From Gaeumannomyces sp. JS-464 (lineage: Eukaryota > Ascomycota > Sordariomycetes > Magnaporthales > Magnaporthaceae), in contig NGZR01000002.1 of the NCBI GenBank assembly GCA_002197995.1, positions 1,922,001 to 1,986,000 of the forward strand: a stretch of DNA of 64,000 nt, written 5' to 3'. Numbering within the stretch: position 1 is the first letter of the stretch; each line of letters opens with the position of its first letter. Below, piece after piece: positions 46,274 to 58,600 of the stretch. A program made the position numbers and the translations under genes. The notes below the pieces were generated by a model. That model worked only from the letters and a program-made list of their open reading frames with translations. It was not told where the DNA came from and made no database searches.

Positions 46274-48138
46274 ACGTAGTTTACCACCTTATCGCGCAAA
46301 CCACCTTATCGCGCACCCACACCCGACCTCCAGTTAATCGACGCGCATACCAACCAAATAACGCCAGGAATCCATTTAAACTACTCGGAACTGTATATAT
46401 TGGACGTTTTTACTTTTTCCTAACAAATGCGCGCATTATGTCCGGTTTTACCGCAAATACCACATCGCCGACGAGTCGTCGTCGGTTTCCTTTCCTAACC
46501 CCTATAATCGCGCATTTTTTGCTGTAATTATCCATTTAGCTCTTACTGGTTTAAAACATTTCGTATTTTTTTAACAGTATGTAACCCTTTTTACCGAACA
46601 CGTGTTTTTTTAGCCTTCCGGCGTTTGCTTAATGCTTCGTTCGCCTTACGTAGCGAAGCAATTTCGGCTTTAAAAAGGGCTACTTAATGCATTATCGAAC
46701 TTGTTCTTTTCGCAAGCTGGTTTACAGCCGCTAGCATGGGTGATGGAAAGCTACTTCGGTAATTAAAAATCCGAATTTTAATATGTTCGGATTGCGAAAT
46801 TGCGTTTTTAGCTGTTTGGGGCGTTTTGGAGGTTTAAAGTTTAGCGTCGCTTAAGGGCTTTTTCGGGGGAGTTGAAATTCGTAACTTTACATTTAGCTTT
46901 TCCAAAACCGAATCCGGATTAAAAGGAGCAAGGCCAGCCTTTCGAAAGCCTTTTCGGATGTTTTTTTCGGTTATAAAGTTAAAAAATGCCGCTTTAAACG
47001 CCGAAAGGAAATCGACCTTAATTACGTGGTTAACGTGTAACCTTATTAAATCTTCGATTTTTTAACCGTACGCCTTTTTTAACGGGCCGAAGCATTTAAC
47101 GTTAAACGGCTAAAGGAAGTAAAACGAATGCGAAGGCATGCAAAGCGTAATAATGTTATGTTTTTGGCAGTAAAGTTCGAAATCCGTCGAGTGGTGGCTT
47201 TCGTGGCCGTTTAGCATTAACAAACGATAGGTGCTTTTTATGCGCGATATAGTATGCTTATCGAAATGCTAAATCCATTCCAGGCCGAGCTCGTTCGTAA
47301 TCCACCCGTTAGCACTCGTTAAAATGACCCAATCGCGTGGAAAGCCGGTTTCCGAGTACTAGTTGGCTAAGTGGTATTACCTTTTAACGATAATGAAAAA
47401 AGGGATTATTTAGCCGTAATAGTTAACTTTTTGGATAACCGTAACCCATTTCCGGTTGCTAGGCTGGTGGATTAGCTTTGCTTTACTACGGCTTTCCGAT
47501 ATTATAATAATTATAGCGGTAACGATTATGCCTATAAAAAAGCCGGTTTCGTCGAAATTGTAAATGTCGTTATTTAAAATGCCATATTTGGTTATAATAT
47601 TTCGCATAAAGTCGAATTACGCAAAAAATAAGTTTAGGATTTTCGCATTTAGCCTTTTAATAGTTGTACTTTCGAATTTAGCGCGTACCGAGCTCCGGGC
47701 GGCGCTTAACGAACCTCGCGACCCAGTTGGTCCCGATGGTGCCCGCGTCGCGTTCGGCGAGCAATCGGTTGGCCATATTTTTAACATTAAAAGGCCGGGA
47801 AGGGAATGCGCGGGAATTTAGCTCGAGTATGTATTTAATAAGCGCTTCCTTTTCGGATTCCGTTAATTTCCAATTTTTAGGCACCCAGTCGCGTCGAGTA
47901 GTTCGGCCGGCGCGTCGGTCGCGTAATATGGATTTAGAAATATTATAAGTTTTAGCTGCCGAACGCAAACTTAATTTCCGATTAAATTGGATTGCTTGCA
48001 TAGCGAAAACAATCCTAGCCTCGTCGGATATCGATGCCATTTGTGGTTATTAAGAAATTAAGGTTGGAAGTGGGAAACGCGGGTCGCGATGGAAAATGCG
48101 CGATAAGGTGGTTTGCGCGACAAAGTGGTAAATTACGT
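46274..48138 (-). mobile_element. Pogo/Fot-like DNA transposon, uninterrupted, nested in gypsy B
   Basis: 1865 bp with about 42-bp terminal inverted repeats (ACGTAGTTTACCACCTTATC at 46274, reverse complement ending at 48138), flanked by TA on both sides. The minus strand encodes the transposase in order. At 47678-48040 is a 120-residue N-terminus, nearly stop-free, with a psq-type HTH (SLRSAAKTYNISKSILRDR) and a CENP-B-type second HTH ending FVKRRPELGTR. At 47410-47607 is FDETGFFIGII with the first DDE acidic residue. Further on are NGHESHHSTDFELYC, an AGLAPFNPDSVL tail, and a CCHC knuckle (CGICGKTGHNARIC) near 46460. Several stops and frame changes make it inactive. It is less decayed than the pogo copy that hosts the nest. 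Confidence 0.88.
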
Positions 48139-51100
48139 TATATAAATTTGTATATATTGTTTTACCTGGCCGTGCTTTCGAATAGCTCGCGTAAATCCGG
48201 GTTTTTTAACTATTAAACGTTATTTAAAATTTCGTTAAAGTTTTTTGTTTTTTTAAGCGCAAAACCGTTATTAAAAATTTGGATCGCTCGTATTTAAATA
48301 AAGGAGTTTTCGGGTAATAGTTGTATTTTTTTAGCTTCGTATTTCTCGTTTCCTTTCGAGCGGTTTTGTTTTTTTCGTAATAAAGCGTTTGCTATTACGT
48401 TTTTTTTATTTGGGCGGTATTATAACCTAAAGTTATATTTAACTAACACTTTTATTTAACGCGTTTGCCGCTTCGATAAGCGCTAAAATTTTATAAAATA
48501 TTTTAAGTTTTTATAATTCGTAAAAATAGTAAAGCTTTTACAATTGCGAAGCTTCGCGTTTTAATGTTTTAAATTATCGACGATAACTAGCATTTTTTTA
48601 TCGTAAACGGGATAATTACGTTTTGCGGGCTTTAATTTGCGAAAATGAAATTTTACCGGGCGTTTTTCCCTGTTTTTTTTTGCATTAACGTGCTTTTTAA
48701 AGCAAACCCGTTGCAATCCGTTTTTAAAAACGTAAGCGCGTTTAAGTCCCATTTTGCAAGCACGTTAGCGGATAAAAACAAATATTTTAAATTTTTAAAA
48801 ACGGATTAATGTTTTTCCGTTTAATAAAAAGGCATTCCTTTTTTTATTAGCTTCGTTAGCGATGCGGCCGCTTTTAAAAAACCGGGGATAAAAATTCGGT
48901 AAAAGTTTAAAAATCCTAAAAAATTGCGGATTTTTTTCGTCGTATAAAAAGCTTTTTAACGTTAAACGGCTTTTACTTTTTCGAAATCGGGGTTTATTTT
49001 TACGCCGGTTTTTATAATAAATTTTAAATATTTGATTTTTTTTACCGCGAATTGTAATTTGTTAAGGTTAAAATGCAAATTATAATTTTAAAAACGTTTA
49101 AATATTTTTCGCATTTTATAAAAGTGGTTTAGCCGCGAGTTTTACGTATATATTACGATATCGTTTAAGTATGCCGAGCAAAACTCGTTTAAAAAGTCTT
49201 TTAAAATGGTATTAATATACTTTTAAAAAGTAGCTAAAGCTTTTAAAAAGCCGAAAAAGGTAACGGTTTATTCGAATAAGCCGTATCGGGTGCGGAAAGC
49301 GGTTATATATTTATAACCCTTTTTAATTCGGATTTTTTAAAAGGCTTATACTACATTTACTTTAGTTAATTAGCGAGCGCCGGCCAAATTGCGAAAGGTA
49401 TCGGGAATAAGCGGGAAAAGGTACTAGTCGAGCTGTAAAATGGCATTTAAACTCCGGTAATCGTAATAAAAGCGCAACCTTCCGCCCGGTTTTCGCACGA
49501 ACAAAATAAAAGCTTCGGCGGGGGAATTGCTAACCCAAATAAATCTTTTATCGAGCAGGTTTCGAAACGTCGTTTTTAATACCAAAAGTTCTTTTCGCGA
49601 TATGCTATATAAAGATTTTTAAAATAAGGGAAGCTTAACCTTGTTAGCGTTTTTTTTTAATTTTTATTTCGTAATTTACACCCGGTTTATATAGGTTTAG
49701 CTTATTTGCTTTTTGCTTTATAAATAACGAAAGTAAATCGTAAAACTCCCGCGAAATAAGCTTCCGTAATTAAGCTTCCGTTTTAAAAACCTTTTTTTTT
49801 AATGCTTTTTTAACGTCGAATATAAAAGCCGTAAAAATCGCAGTTCGCGCTGCGGGTTTTTTTTTCGTAATCGCGATCGATTCGTAATATCGGGCGAACG
49901 TAACCATTTATATTTCCGCCACGTTTTTTTTGCCTTTTTTTTCGCAACCGTTTTTTCCGAAAGCAAATGGCGCATTTAAAAGCGCGTTTTTCCCATTTAT
50001 ATTTTCGATATATGTAGGATAAATGCCGTTTAATAATGCATTAGTTATAGTTTTTTTTAAAATAAATCGTTAAGTAAAGCTTAGCATTATATAAACGTAT
50101 ACCTTTTTTTATATCGGCTTTTGTTTTTAAAAAAAAAAAAAGATTTTTCGGATTACTTTTTTTTTTTTTATAATAGCTTTTTTTAACGTTTTTAGCGAAA
50201 TCCGGTAAATAGGCAATTTCGTTTCGGCGGCGGCGTTTTTACTAATAACTACGTAACATTCGTAACTTTCGTTTACAAATGCGTTAAATAATTTTATATT
50301 ATTAATTATTGCTAAAATGTATGTTAAATATGTTTTTTATACTTTTATTCGCATTTATAAAAGCTATTAAAGCTTTTTTTTTCTTAAAGCACGATTTTGC
50401 TTTAAAGCTACTTTTTTTTTAACTTTCGGCTTTTTTCGTCGGTTCGTCCTTTTTTTCCAGCTAAAAAGGGAATTTTTCGCTATTAAAGCCGGTTTTGCGG
50501 ATGGCCGTTTTTTCGGCGTTTTTAAAACGGGTCGCCGGCTTGTAAAAGCATTCCGTTTGGTAATAATTGCTTGCACCGCAGCGCAAATAGCGGCTTTGCT
50601 TTTAACGGCGGTTTTTTTCTTTTTGGGAAACCTATTGGGCTCGGCGGGGGCCGCTTTTTCGGGCCCGGTTAGCACTTTTTCCTTAAGCGCTTTCGCGGCC
50701 CCCGCGGTTTTTACGCCCCGCTCGCTAACTTTTGCAACGTTTATTACCACGTCGCCGTCGAAATCCCGGGTAACGCTATTATTAGTGGAATTCGCTGCAA
50801 TGGCAACGGGTTTTCGGGCGGGGTTAAATAGGCTGCTTTATTAAAGGTTTTAACTATGCTTTGCCTTTTGTTTTTCTTTCCTTTTTTTCCGCTTTTAGCG
50901 TTTTTTTTTTAGGTTTAAAAATTGCTAAATGCGTTTTTATCCTATTGCTCGGGCGTAAAGCTTAGCCAGGTATGCGTAATATTCGTTTAAGAGTTTAACA
51001 ACCGCTAAAACGTTTGCAAAACTGCGGTTAAAAAATCCTTTTAAAAAAATAAGCTTAAATTTGTTTTTTTAAATATTACTACCGGCCCGGCCTAGCACGT

Positions 51101-52059
51101 TTTCGAATATTGGACCGAACTCGCTAAAAAACTAGCCTTTTTTTTATTTAAAAACCCGCAATTATATTTGCGCGGCCGTTTTATTTTAAACGGTGCCGAA
51201 CGTAAAGTAAAGTTTGTCGATATATTCCGTAAAATTATACTTCGCATTTTTACTTCCCGTTTTAAAAAACTGCTCCATTTGCTTTTTGCGCGATTAAAAA
51301 AGCGTTTGGTAAATTTCGTACCAGGTTTTTATATTACTACTTAGCAGCTTTTATTTTTTGTTTATGTTAAATTTAAAAATTAGCTTTTTTATATAAAAAT
51401 GAAATAAAGCTTGCGTTTCGTTTTAAATAAGCCATTTCGTTAGTTTTTCTTTGTAATTTTTATTTGGGTTAAATCGCTCGTTTTCGTTTAGTTTTAAAAT
51501 GTAAAACTCTTTTCCGGCTAAGCGATGCTCGGCAGCCATTGCGGTTTTAACTAAGGCTATAATTGCTTATTTTATGTTTTAAAATAACGTTATTTAAAGG
51601 ATTTCGTTAAGTGGGTTAAACGCTATAATATCCGCTATATCCTTTTTTCGATTCGCGGGGTTTTTTTTTGGAAACCTTAATTAGGCTTTTTTATTTTGCT
51701 CGGTTTCGAGCTTTTCGGCGGCGGCTGTTTCCGCTTTTAGCTAAACGTTAATAACGGCCTCGTCCTTTTTTTTCCCGCTTATTTTTCCTTTTCCGCTTGT
51801 TCGAGCAAGGCTTAAAAAAAACGTTTTTTTTATAGCGTGCTAAACTTTTTTGTGATTTCCTCGAGCTTTTTTTCCGGCGTAATAAAAGCCGCCCGTGGAT
51901 TAGCGGGGGCTGCTTCGTTTAACGAATCGCTTTTTAGCGATCCGCTTTTCGTGGAGCTATCGTCGTCGGGAATTAAAAACGTTCGTGGCTGTTTTTTTTT
52001 CGGTTAGCGACGGCGATATCCGCGCTCGCTTTTGCGTATTCCTTTTTAGTAGTTTGTAT

Positions 52060-52275
52060 TATAACGGTCCTATAACGTAATGCACGTTTGTAAAGATTTT
52101 GGTAAATTAATAAATTACGAAAGCTAGGAAGTAAAAAAGGCTGCTCCGCAAATTTAAAAGCGGATTCGATTATATATTGGTAGCGTAGCTAGTGCGTTAG
52201 TATGGCGCGCTTTAATACGCCACCAGCCACGGGCCGAAACCCGTAACTGCACTAATAGGAACCGACTTTTTAATA
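52060..52275 (-). repeat. Right (5') LTR of gypsy B
   Basis: 216-bp direct repeat of 42857-43071. The outer ATAAC duplication follows at 52276-52280, after which the host pogo sequence resumes. Confidence 0.85.
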
Positions 52276-52634
52276 ATAACGTTAAAAAGCCGTAATAAAA
52301 TAAAACTAGTTTAATTTAATAACCGGGAATAAGTTATAATTATTTAAACGGTTAATTATTACGATTAAGCGATTTTTTTTATTATCGTTAAAAAGCAGTA
52401 TTATTTAGCTAATTGGTATTTAAAAACCGTTTTTTTACGCGATTAAGTTATTTTAACAAATTTTAACAAGTGAATTACGAACGAGCTTAGTTTAAAATGG
52501 ATTTAGTATTTCGATAAACATATTACAACTCGTTTTACGGGGTTTTATTATTTGTTAATATTAAACGGATATAAAAGCCATTATTTAACGGATTTCGAAC
52601 TTTATTATTAAAAATATAACATTATTACGTTTTA

Positions 52635-54494
52635 ACGTAATTTACCACTTTATCGCGCAAACCACTTTATCGCGCATTTTCCATCGCGACCCGCGTTTCC
52701 CATTTCCAACTTTAATTCCTTAATAACTATAAATGGCATCGATATTCGACGAAGCTAAAATTGTTTTCGTTATGCAAGTAATCCAATTTAATCGGAAATT
52801 AAATTTGCGTTCGGCAGCTAAAGCTTACAATATTTTTAAATCCACATTGCGCGACCAACGCGCCGGCCGAACTGCTTAACGCGATTGGGTGCCCAAAAAT
52901 CGGAAATTACGGAATTCGAAAAGGAGGCGCTTATTAAGTACATACTCGAGTTGGATTCCCGCGCATTCCCTCCCCGGCCTTTTGGTGTTAAAAATATAGC
53001 TAACCGATTACTCGCCGAACGCGACGCGGGCATTATCGGGACCAACTAAGTCGCGAAATTCGTTAAGCGCCGCCCGGAGCTCGGTACGCGCTAAATTCGA
53101 AAGTACGATTATTAAAAAGCTAAATGCGAGGATTTCAAGCTTATTTTTGCGTAGTTCGACCTTATGCGAAATACTGTGGCCAAATATAGCATTTTGGATA
53201 ACGATATTTACAATTTCGACGAAACCGGCTTTTTTATAGGCATAATCGTTGCCGCTATAATTATTATAATATCGAAAAGCCGTAGTAAAGCAAAGCTAAT
53301 CCAGTTTAGCAACCGGAAATGGGTTACGGTTATCCAAAAGGTTAACTGTTACGGTTAAACAATCCCCTCTTTTATTATCGTTAAAAAGCAATACCACCTG
53401 GCTAATTAATATTCGAAAACCGGCTTTTCACGCGATTAGGTTATTTTAACGAATGTTAACGGGTAGATTACGAACGAGCTCGGCCTGGAATGGATTTAGC
53501 ATTTTAATAAGCACATTATATCGCGCACAAAAGGCACTTATCGTTTGTTAGTGCTAAACGGCTACGAAAGCCACCATTTGACGAATTTCGAACTTTATTG
53601 CCAAAAATATAACATTATTACGCTTTGCATACTTTCGCATTCGTTTTACTTTTTTTAACCGCTTAACGTTAAATGCTTTAGCCCGTTAAAAAAGGCGTAC
53701 GGTTAAAAAATCGAAAACTTAATAAAGTTATACGTTAGCCACGTAATTAAAATCGACTTCTTTTCGGCGTTTAAAACGGCATTTTTTAACTTTATAATCG
53801 AAAAAAACATCCGAAAAGGCTTCCGAAAAGCTAGCTTTGCTCCTTTTAATCCGGATTCGGTTTTAAAAAAGCTGAATGTAAAGTTACGGATTTTAACTCC
53901 CCCGAAAAAGCCTTTAAGCGACGTTAAACTTTGGACCTTTAAAACGCCCCAAACAGCTAAAAACGCAACTTCGCAATCCGAACATATTAAAACTCGGATT
54001 TCCAATTACTAAAGCAGCTTTCCATTACCCATGCTAGCGGTTATAAACTAGCTTGCGAAAAGGACGAGTTCGATAATGCATTAAGTGGCCCTTTTTAAAG
54101 CCGAAGTTGCTTCGCTACGCAAAGCGAACGAAGCATTAAGCAAACGCCGGAAGGCCAAAAAAACACGTGTTTAACAAGGAGGGTTATATATTGTTAAAGA
54201 AATACGAAATGTTTTAAACCAGCAGGAGCTGGATGGATAGTTATAGCAAAAAATGCGCGATTATGGGGGTTAAAAAGGAGGCCGACGACGATTCGTCGGC
54301 GATGTGGCATTTGCGGTAAAACCGGACACAATGCGCGCATTTGTTAAGAAAAAGTAAAAAACGTCCGATATATACAATTCCGAATAGTTTAAATGGATTC
54401 CTGGCGTTATTTGGTTGGCATGCGCGTCGATTAACTAAAGGTCGGGTGTGGGTGCGCGATAAGGTGGTTTGCGCGATAAGGTGGTAAACTACGT
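52635..54494 (+). mobile_element. Pogo/Fot-like DNA transposon, second uninterrupted copy
   Basis: 1860 bp with the same inverted repeats as the copy at 46274-48138 (ACGTAATTTACCACTTTATC at the left; reverse complement ends at 54494). TA flanks it at 52633-52634 and 54495-54496. The plus strand encodes the HTH start near 52734, NDIYNFDETGFFIGII at 53164-53358, the catalytic and tail segments around 53480-53980, and the CCHC knuckle CGICGKTGHNARIC near 54303. It is inserted in the last third of the older, split pogo element: host sequence reads ATTATTACG before it and continues with TTTTGCATTTATT after it, matching this element's own internal sequence. Stops are present; it is inactive. Confidence 0.88.
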
Positions 54495-55365
54495 TATATA
54501 TTTTGCATTTATTTTATTTTTTTTAACCGTTTAACGTTACGTATTTTAGCTTAATAAAGCGGGCGTACAGTTAATAAATCGAAAATTTAATAAAGTTATA
54601 CGTTAATTACGTAATTAAAATCGAATTTTTTTCGGCGTTTAAAACGGCATTTTTTAACTTTATAATCGAAGGAAATATTTAAAAAGCTTTCGAAAAGCTA
54701 ACTTTGCTTTTTTTTAATTCGAAATCGGTTTTAAAAAAGCTAAATGTAAAATTACAAACTTTAACTTTTTCGAAAAAGCTTTTAAACAACCTTGAACTTT
54801 AAACTTTTAAAACGTTTTAAACGGTTAAAAAAGCAATTTTGCAATCCAAACATATTAAAATTTAAATTTCCAATTATTAAAACAGCTTTTTAACTTTTAT
54901 TTATACGGTTGTAAACCAAATTGCAAAAAAGCGAAAGTAATAATGCATAAAATAGCCCTTTTCCAAACTAAGGTGTTTATATTTAAAAAGGCGAACAAAG
55001 CATTAAACCAACGCTAAAAGGCTAAAAAAAAACACATGTTTAACTCGAAAAGTTATTTACTATTACAAAAATACGAAATGTTTTAAACTAGGAGGAGTTA
55101 AATGGATAGCTATAGTAAAAAATACGCGATTTTAAAAGTTAAAAAATAAAAGCGACGACGATTCGTTAGCAATATAACACTTGCGGTAAAACCGGACATA
55201 ATGCGCGCATTTATCAAAAAAAAAAGTAAAAATGTCCGATATATATAATTCCGAATAGTTTAAATGGATTTTTAGCGTTATTAGGTTAGCATACGCGTCG
55301 ATTGTTAAATGGTTGGGTTTAAGTGCGCCATTCGCTTATGTGCGCTATTTACTTGTAAACCACGT

Positions 55366-55689
55366 TACTTTTTTTTAAAAAAAAAATTATTTAATTTGTT
55401 AAACTTTTATATAAACGGTTATAAAAATTCGGATTTGTAAAAATTTACGCTATATATTTAAAAAAAATTAAAACCATAAATAAATTTACAAATTTAAAAT
55501 TACATTAAATAATTTGTTTTTTATACCGGAATTTAAAAATGCAATTTTATATAAGAAAAACGTATAAAAAGTCCGGGTTAACAAATTTATTATAAAATAA
55601 TTGAAAAATGGTTTTAATCTTTTTACAATTTGCGCTTATAATGCAATAATGTAACCCTAAATGGACCTTTTCGTCGAGTTCGCAAATTC
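55366..55689. repeat. AT-rich flank, right half of a possible outer inverted-repeat element
   Basis: Very AT-rich non-coding sequence between the pogo end and the GH55 remnant. The part at about 55538-55583 is the approximate reverse complement of 32966-33010 (see the left half). From 55600 on, GC content begins to rise towards the GH55 gene. Confidence 0.35.
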
Positions 55690-58600
55690 AACACGGCTAC
55701 CTTTTTCCGCCAGATCCGCAACATTTATGCGAATCGTTTTTTGTTCTTTTTTAGTGTGGGTTTTGTTAGGACTTTGTTAAGATCGACATCACGCAATTAA
55801 GGCCCTTATCGTTGGCCGCCGGCCTGGACTACTAGGCCGCGCAGGCCACGAGCCTGCGGAACGTCGAGATCATCGCGCTCCCGGGCTCGAACCAGCGTGG
55901 CATCTTTGCCGAGAACGGGAGCGGCGGCGTCATTTCCGACGTAACCTTCAAAGGCGGCAAGTTCGGCCTTTACGGCGGCGAGCAGCAGTTCACTGCCCAG
56001 CGGTTCAAGTTCATCGGGTGCGATACGGGTGTGCAGGTTATCTAAAACTGGGGATGGGTCTGGAAATCCATCACTATAACCGACGTCGGCGTCGGGTTCC
56101 GGCTAATGCCGGAGTCAAAATCGACAGCCAGGAGGCAGGGGAAACGGCTTAACGGCAACGTTGGATCGGTATCCTTCATCGACTCGGCATTCACTAACGC
56201 GCAAACCGCGATCCTCATCGCCCCTCCTAACAAAAAGCCCGGCACGGGCAGCACCTGTGTTATCGTAAAGAACGTCAAGTTCGAGGGCGTGCCCATGGCC
56301 GTTGCTGACACTAGCGGTGCCACGCTCCTCTCCGCCTCCGGTGTGGTCACGCACTGGGCCCTGGGTCCGGTTTACCAGGAAAAGGGCCCGACTTCTCCAT
56401 GGGTGGTAAGGTCGGTACATTCCGCCGTCAGCAGGACCTGCTGGACAGGAACGGCGCCTACTTCAAGCGCGCCAAGCCGCAGTACGAGGGGCGGCAGGCC
56501 GCGACTTTTTTCACGTCAAAAACTTTGGAGCCCGCGGAAACGGCGTAACCGACGACACTGCGGCGTTCCAAAACGCGCTGTACTCGAGCCAAGGCAGCAT
56601 CCTCTTTGTTAACGCCGGATCCTATATCATTACGGGCACGATTACTATGCCTATTGGTTCCAAGATCGTCGGCGAGACGTGGTCTTAACTGGTCGCTTCG
56701 GGTCCGCACTTTTCCAACGCCAACGACCTAAAGTCATGGTGCAAGTAGGCCAGGAGGGGAACGTCGGCGATGTCGAATACAGGACATTATTTTTACGAAC
56801 CGCGGCCCTACGGCAGGGGTGATTTTGATCCAATGGAACGTCCGCGCTGCAAGCCCCGGATCAGCCGGACTATGGGATTGCCACGTCCGTATCGGCGGTT
56901 TAACGGGTACGGAGCTAACGCCGGCCGAATGCCCGGCTTTATCCAGCGGCGTCGCGCCCGGCTGTAACGCGGCTAGTTTAATAATGCACATTACGAAGCG
57001 CGCGTTAGGCTATTTCGAAAATATGTGGCTTTGGGTGGCGGACCATATGATCGACGACCCGACCTTAACGACGCCAACAACACCATGGCGATGAACTCGA
57101 TTTACGTCGCCCGCGGCCTCCTTGTCGAGAGATAAACCTTACGTGGCTGTACGGCACGTCCTCGAATACGCCGTCCATTACCAGTACAATTTCCGTAAGG
57201 CCGAAAACATTTCGCCGGCATTATCCAAACGGAAAGTCCTTATTATTAGCACACCCCAATCCCCCCGCTCCTTTCGAGTCCGCCGTTGGCAAACTCGCTG
57301 GCGGCCCGGGCTATAGCTGCAAACCTGGCGACGAGTTTAGCGGCTGCGGCGAATCGTGGCCGTTATTTTGAGCGAATGCGCCAATATTTTTGTCGCCGGG
57401 GCAGGCCTTTATTCCTGGTTCTCGATCTCCTCCCAAAACTGCATTAGCAAGCACGAGTGCTAAAAGGTCCTCATGTTGCTAACGGCAATCACGCCGGCGT
57501 GCGATTCCACAACCTTATCACCATTGGCGCAAAGTACATGGCCGTCATGGACGGCAAGGGCGTCAAGGCCCTTGACTACCTCAATGTCGAGTCGCACCCG
57601 CGCTGGTCCCAGATTTCGGTTCTTAACGTTGCCAACGACCGCGCCAAAGCCGAAATGCTCTGGGTTAACCCCAAGATCTGGGATATGGAGCAGCCCTCAT
57701 TTACGTGCATCCCGCCATGTTTGGTTAACATCCCGCCCTGGACCAAGGCCACCCGTATCGTCGAGTACCCGCTCGCCACCATTAGCAGCGACGACTGGTC
57801 GACCACAGTTACGCGCAACCCCGTGACCATCACGCAAGTTAACTTCGAAACCTGTCACCCTCGGGGCAGACGGAGGCGGCGGCGGCAGTAAGCGTCGAAA
57901 GCGAGACGCGCAGCCCTTTGAAGCTTTCTGGCCCAGGCCGGCCACCACCCCGATCTGGCCCAAGGTGACCTACACGGACCGGGACGGCAACGCGCTCACC
58001 ACGGCCCCCAACATACCCTTCCCCCTGCCTCCGCAGACCATCGGCCCGGACGCACCGGCCCCCGCCGCGGGCGGCTCGTAGCCCAAGCGGGGGATAATGC
58101 CGGTCCAGGGACAGGAGGAGCACCCGATGGTGGCCAACTGCGCCTTGGACGGGTCCTCCGACCCCAACTGTGTCAACGGCGGCTGGCCAAGCATTGACGA
58201 GATGAAACCCAACCCCGAAGACCCCGACGACGAGGACGCCCTCGTCATCTGCCCGGACCCCACGACCAACCCCCCGATCCACGAGGTCACGGGCATGTCG
58301 AGCACGAGCACGATCGCGCCGCCGGCCGAGCCCACGCTCCTGCGCGGGATACCGCTGAAGAACAAGAGGCCGTACTGCTTCCCCAATGGCCAGGATGCGA
58401 CAAACGCCCAGCTGCGCGCCGCGGCCCGCAGCTTCTGCCGCGACCTGGGCCACGAGGGGCGGCCCCTCCGCAACCTTCGCGCGATCTTTGAGGCCGAAGG
58501 CAGCCGGTGGACGATAGGCAGGACGTACAACCCGCCGAGCGGCGGCAGCCGGCCCATCTCGATCGACACATCGCTCACCATCCTCCCCGGCTGCGAGTTC

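Larger units (their letters stand above)
42857..52275 (-). mobile_element. Ty3/gypsy retrotransposon B, itself interrupted by a pogo element
   Basis: LTRs are 42857-43071 and 52060-52275 (about 215 bp), and ATAAC is duplicated at 42852-42856 and 52276-52280. Element-strand LTR ends read TGTTAAAAGG..CCGTTATA, which fits an original TG..CA after RIP. Coding remnants lie on the minus strand. A gag-like basic ORF is at 50367-50750. Reverse transcriptase with YLNDIVIYT is near 49150-49190. RNase H (AKRNYPVYDKKMLVIVD) is at 48561-48752. An integrase FYWPAI remnant is near 45990-46050. Without the internal pogo copy (46274-48138) the element is about 7.55 kb. Frames at 43019-43769 (minus), rich in Lys/Ala, lie between the integrase and the 3' LTR and are unassigned. 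It sits inside the pogo element, near its centre. Confidence 0.85.
33191..55365 (+). mobile_element. Pogo/Fot-like DNA transposon, split into four pieces by later insertions
   Basis: Ends are inverted repeats of about 40 bp: AGTGGTTTACAAGTAAGTGG at 33192 and its reverse complement ending at 55365. Both sides are flanked by TA (33189-33190 and 55366-55367), the target of Tc1/mariner-pogo elements. The pieces are 33191-33629, 42661-42856, 52281-52634 and 54497-55365. Without one copy of each target duplication they sum to about 1858 bp, the length of the two uninterrupted relatives in this window (1865 and 1860 bp). Translation of the pieces gives the same order: an N-terminal psq/CENP-B-type HTH (the frame begins near 33289), then a DETGF-like region, then the catalytic tail and a CCHC-like end. 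All frames are full of stops with TpA excess, so the element is dead. Confidence 0.85.
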
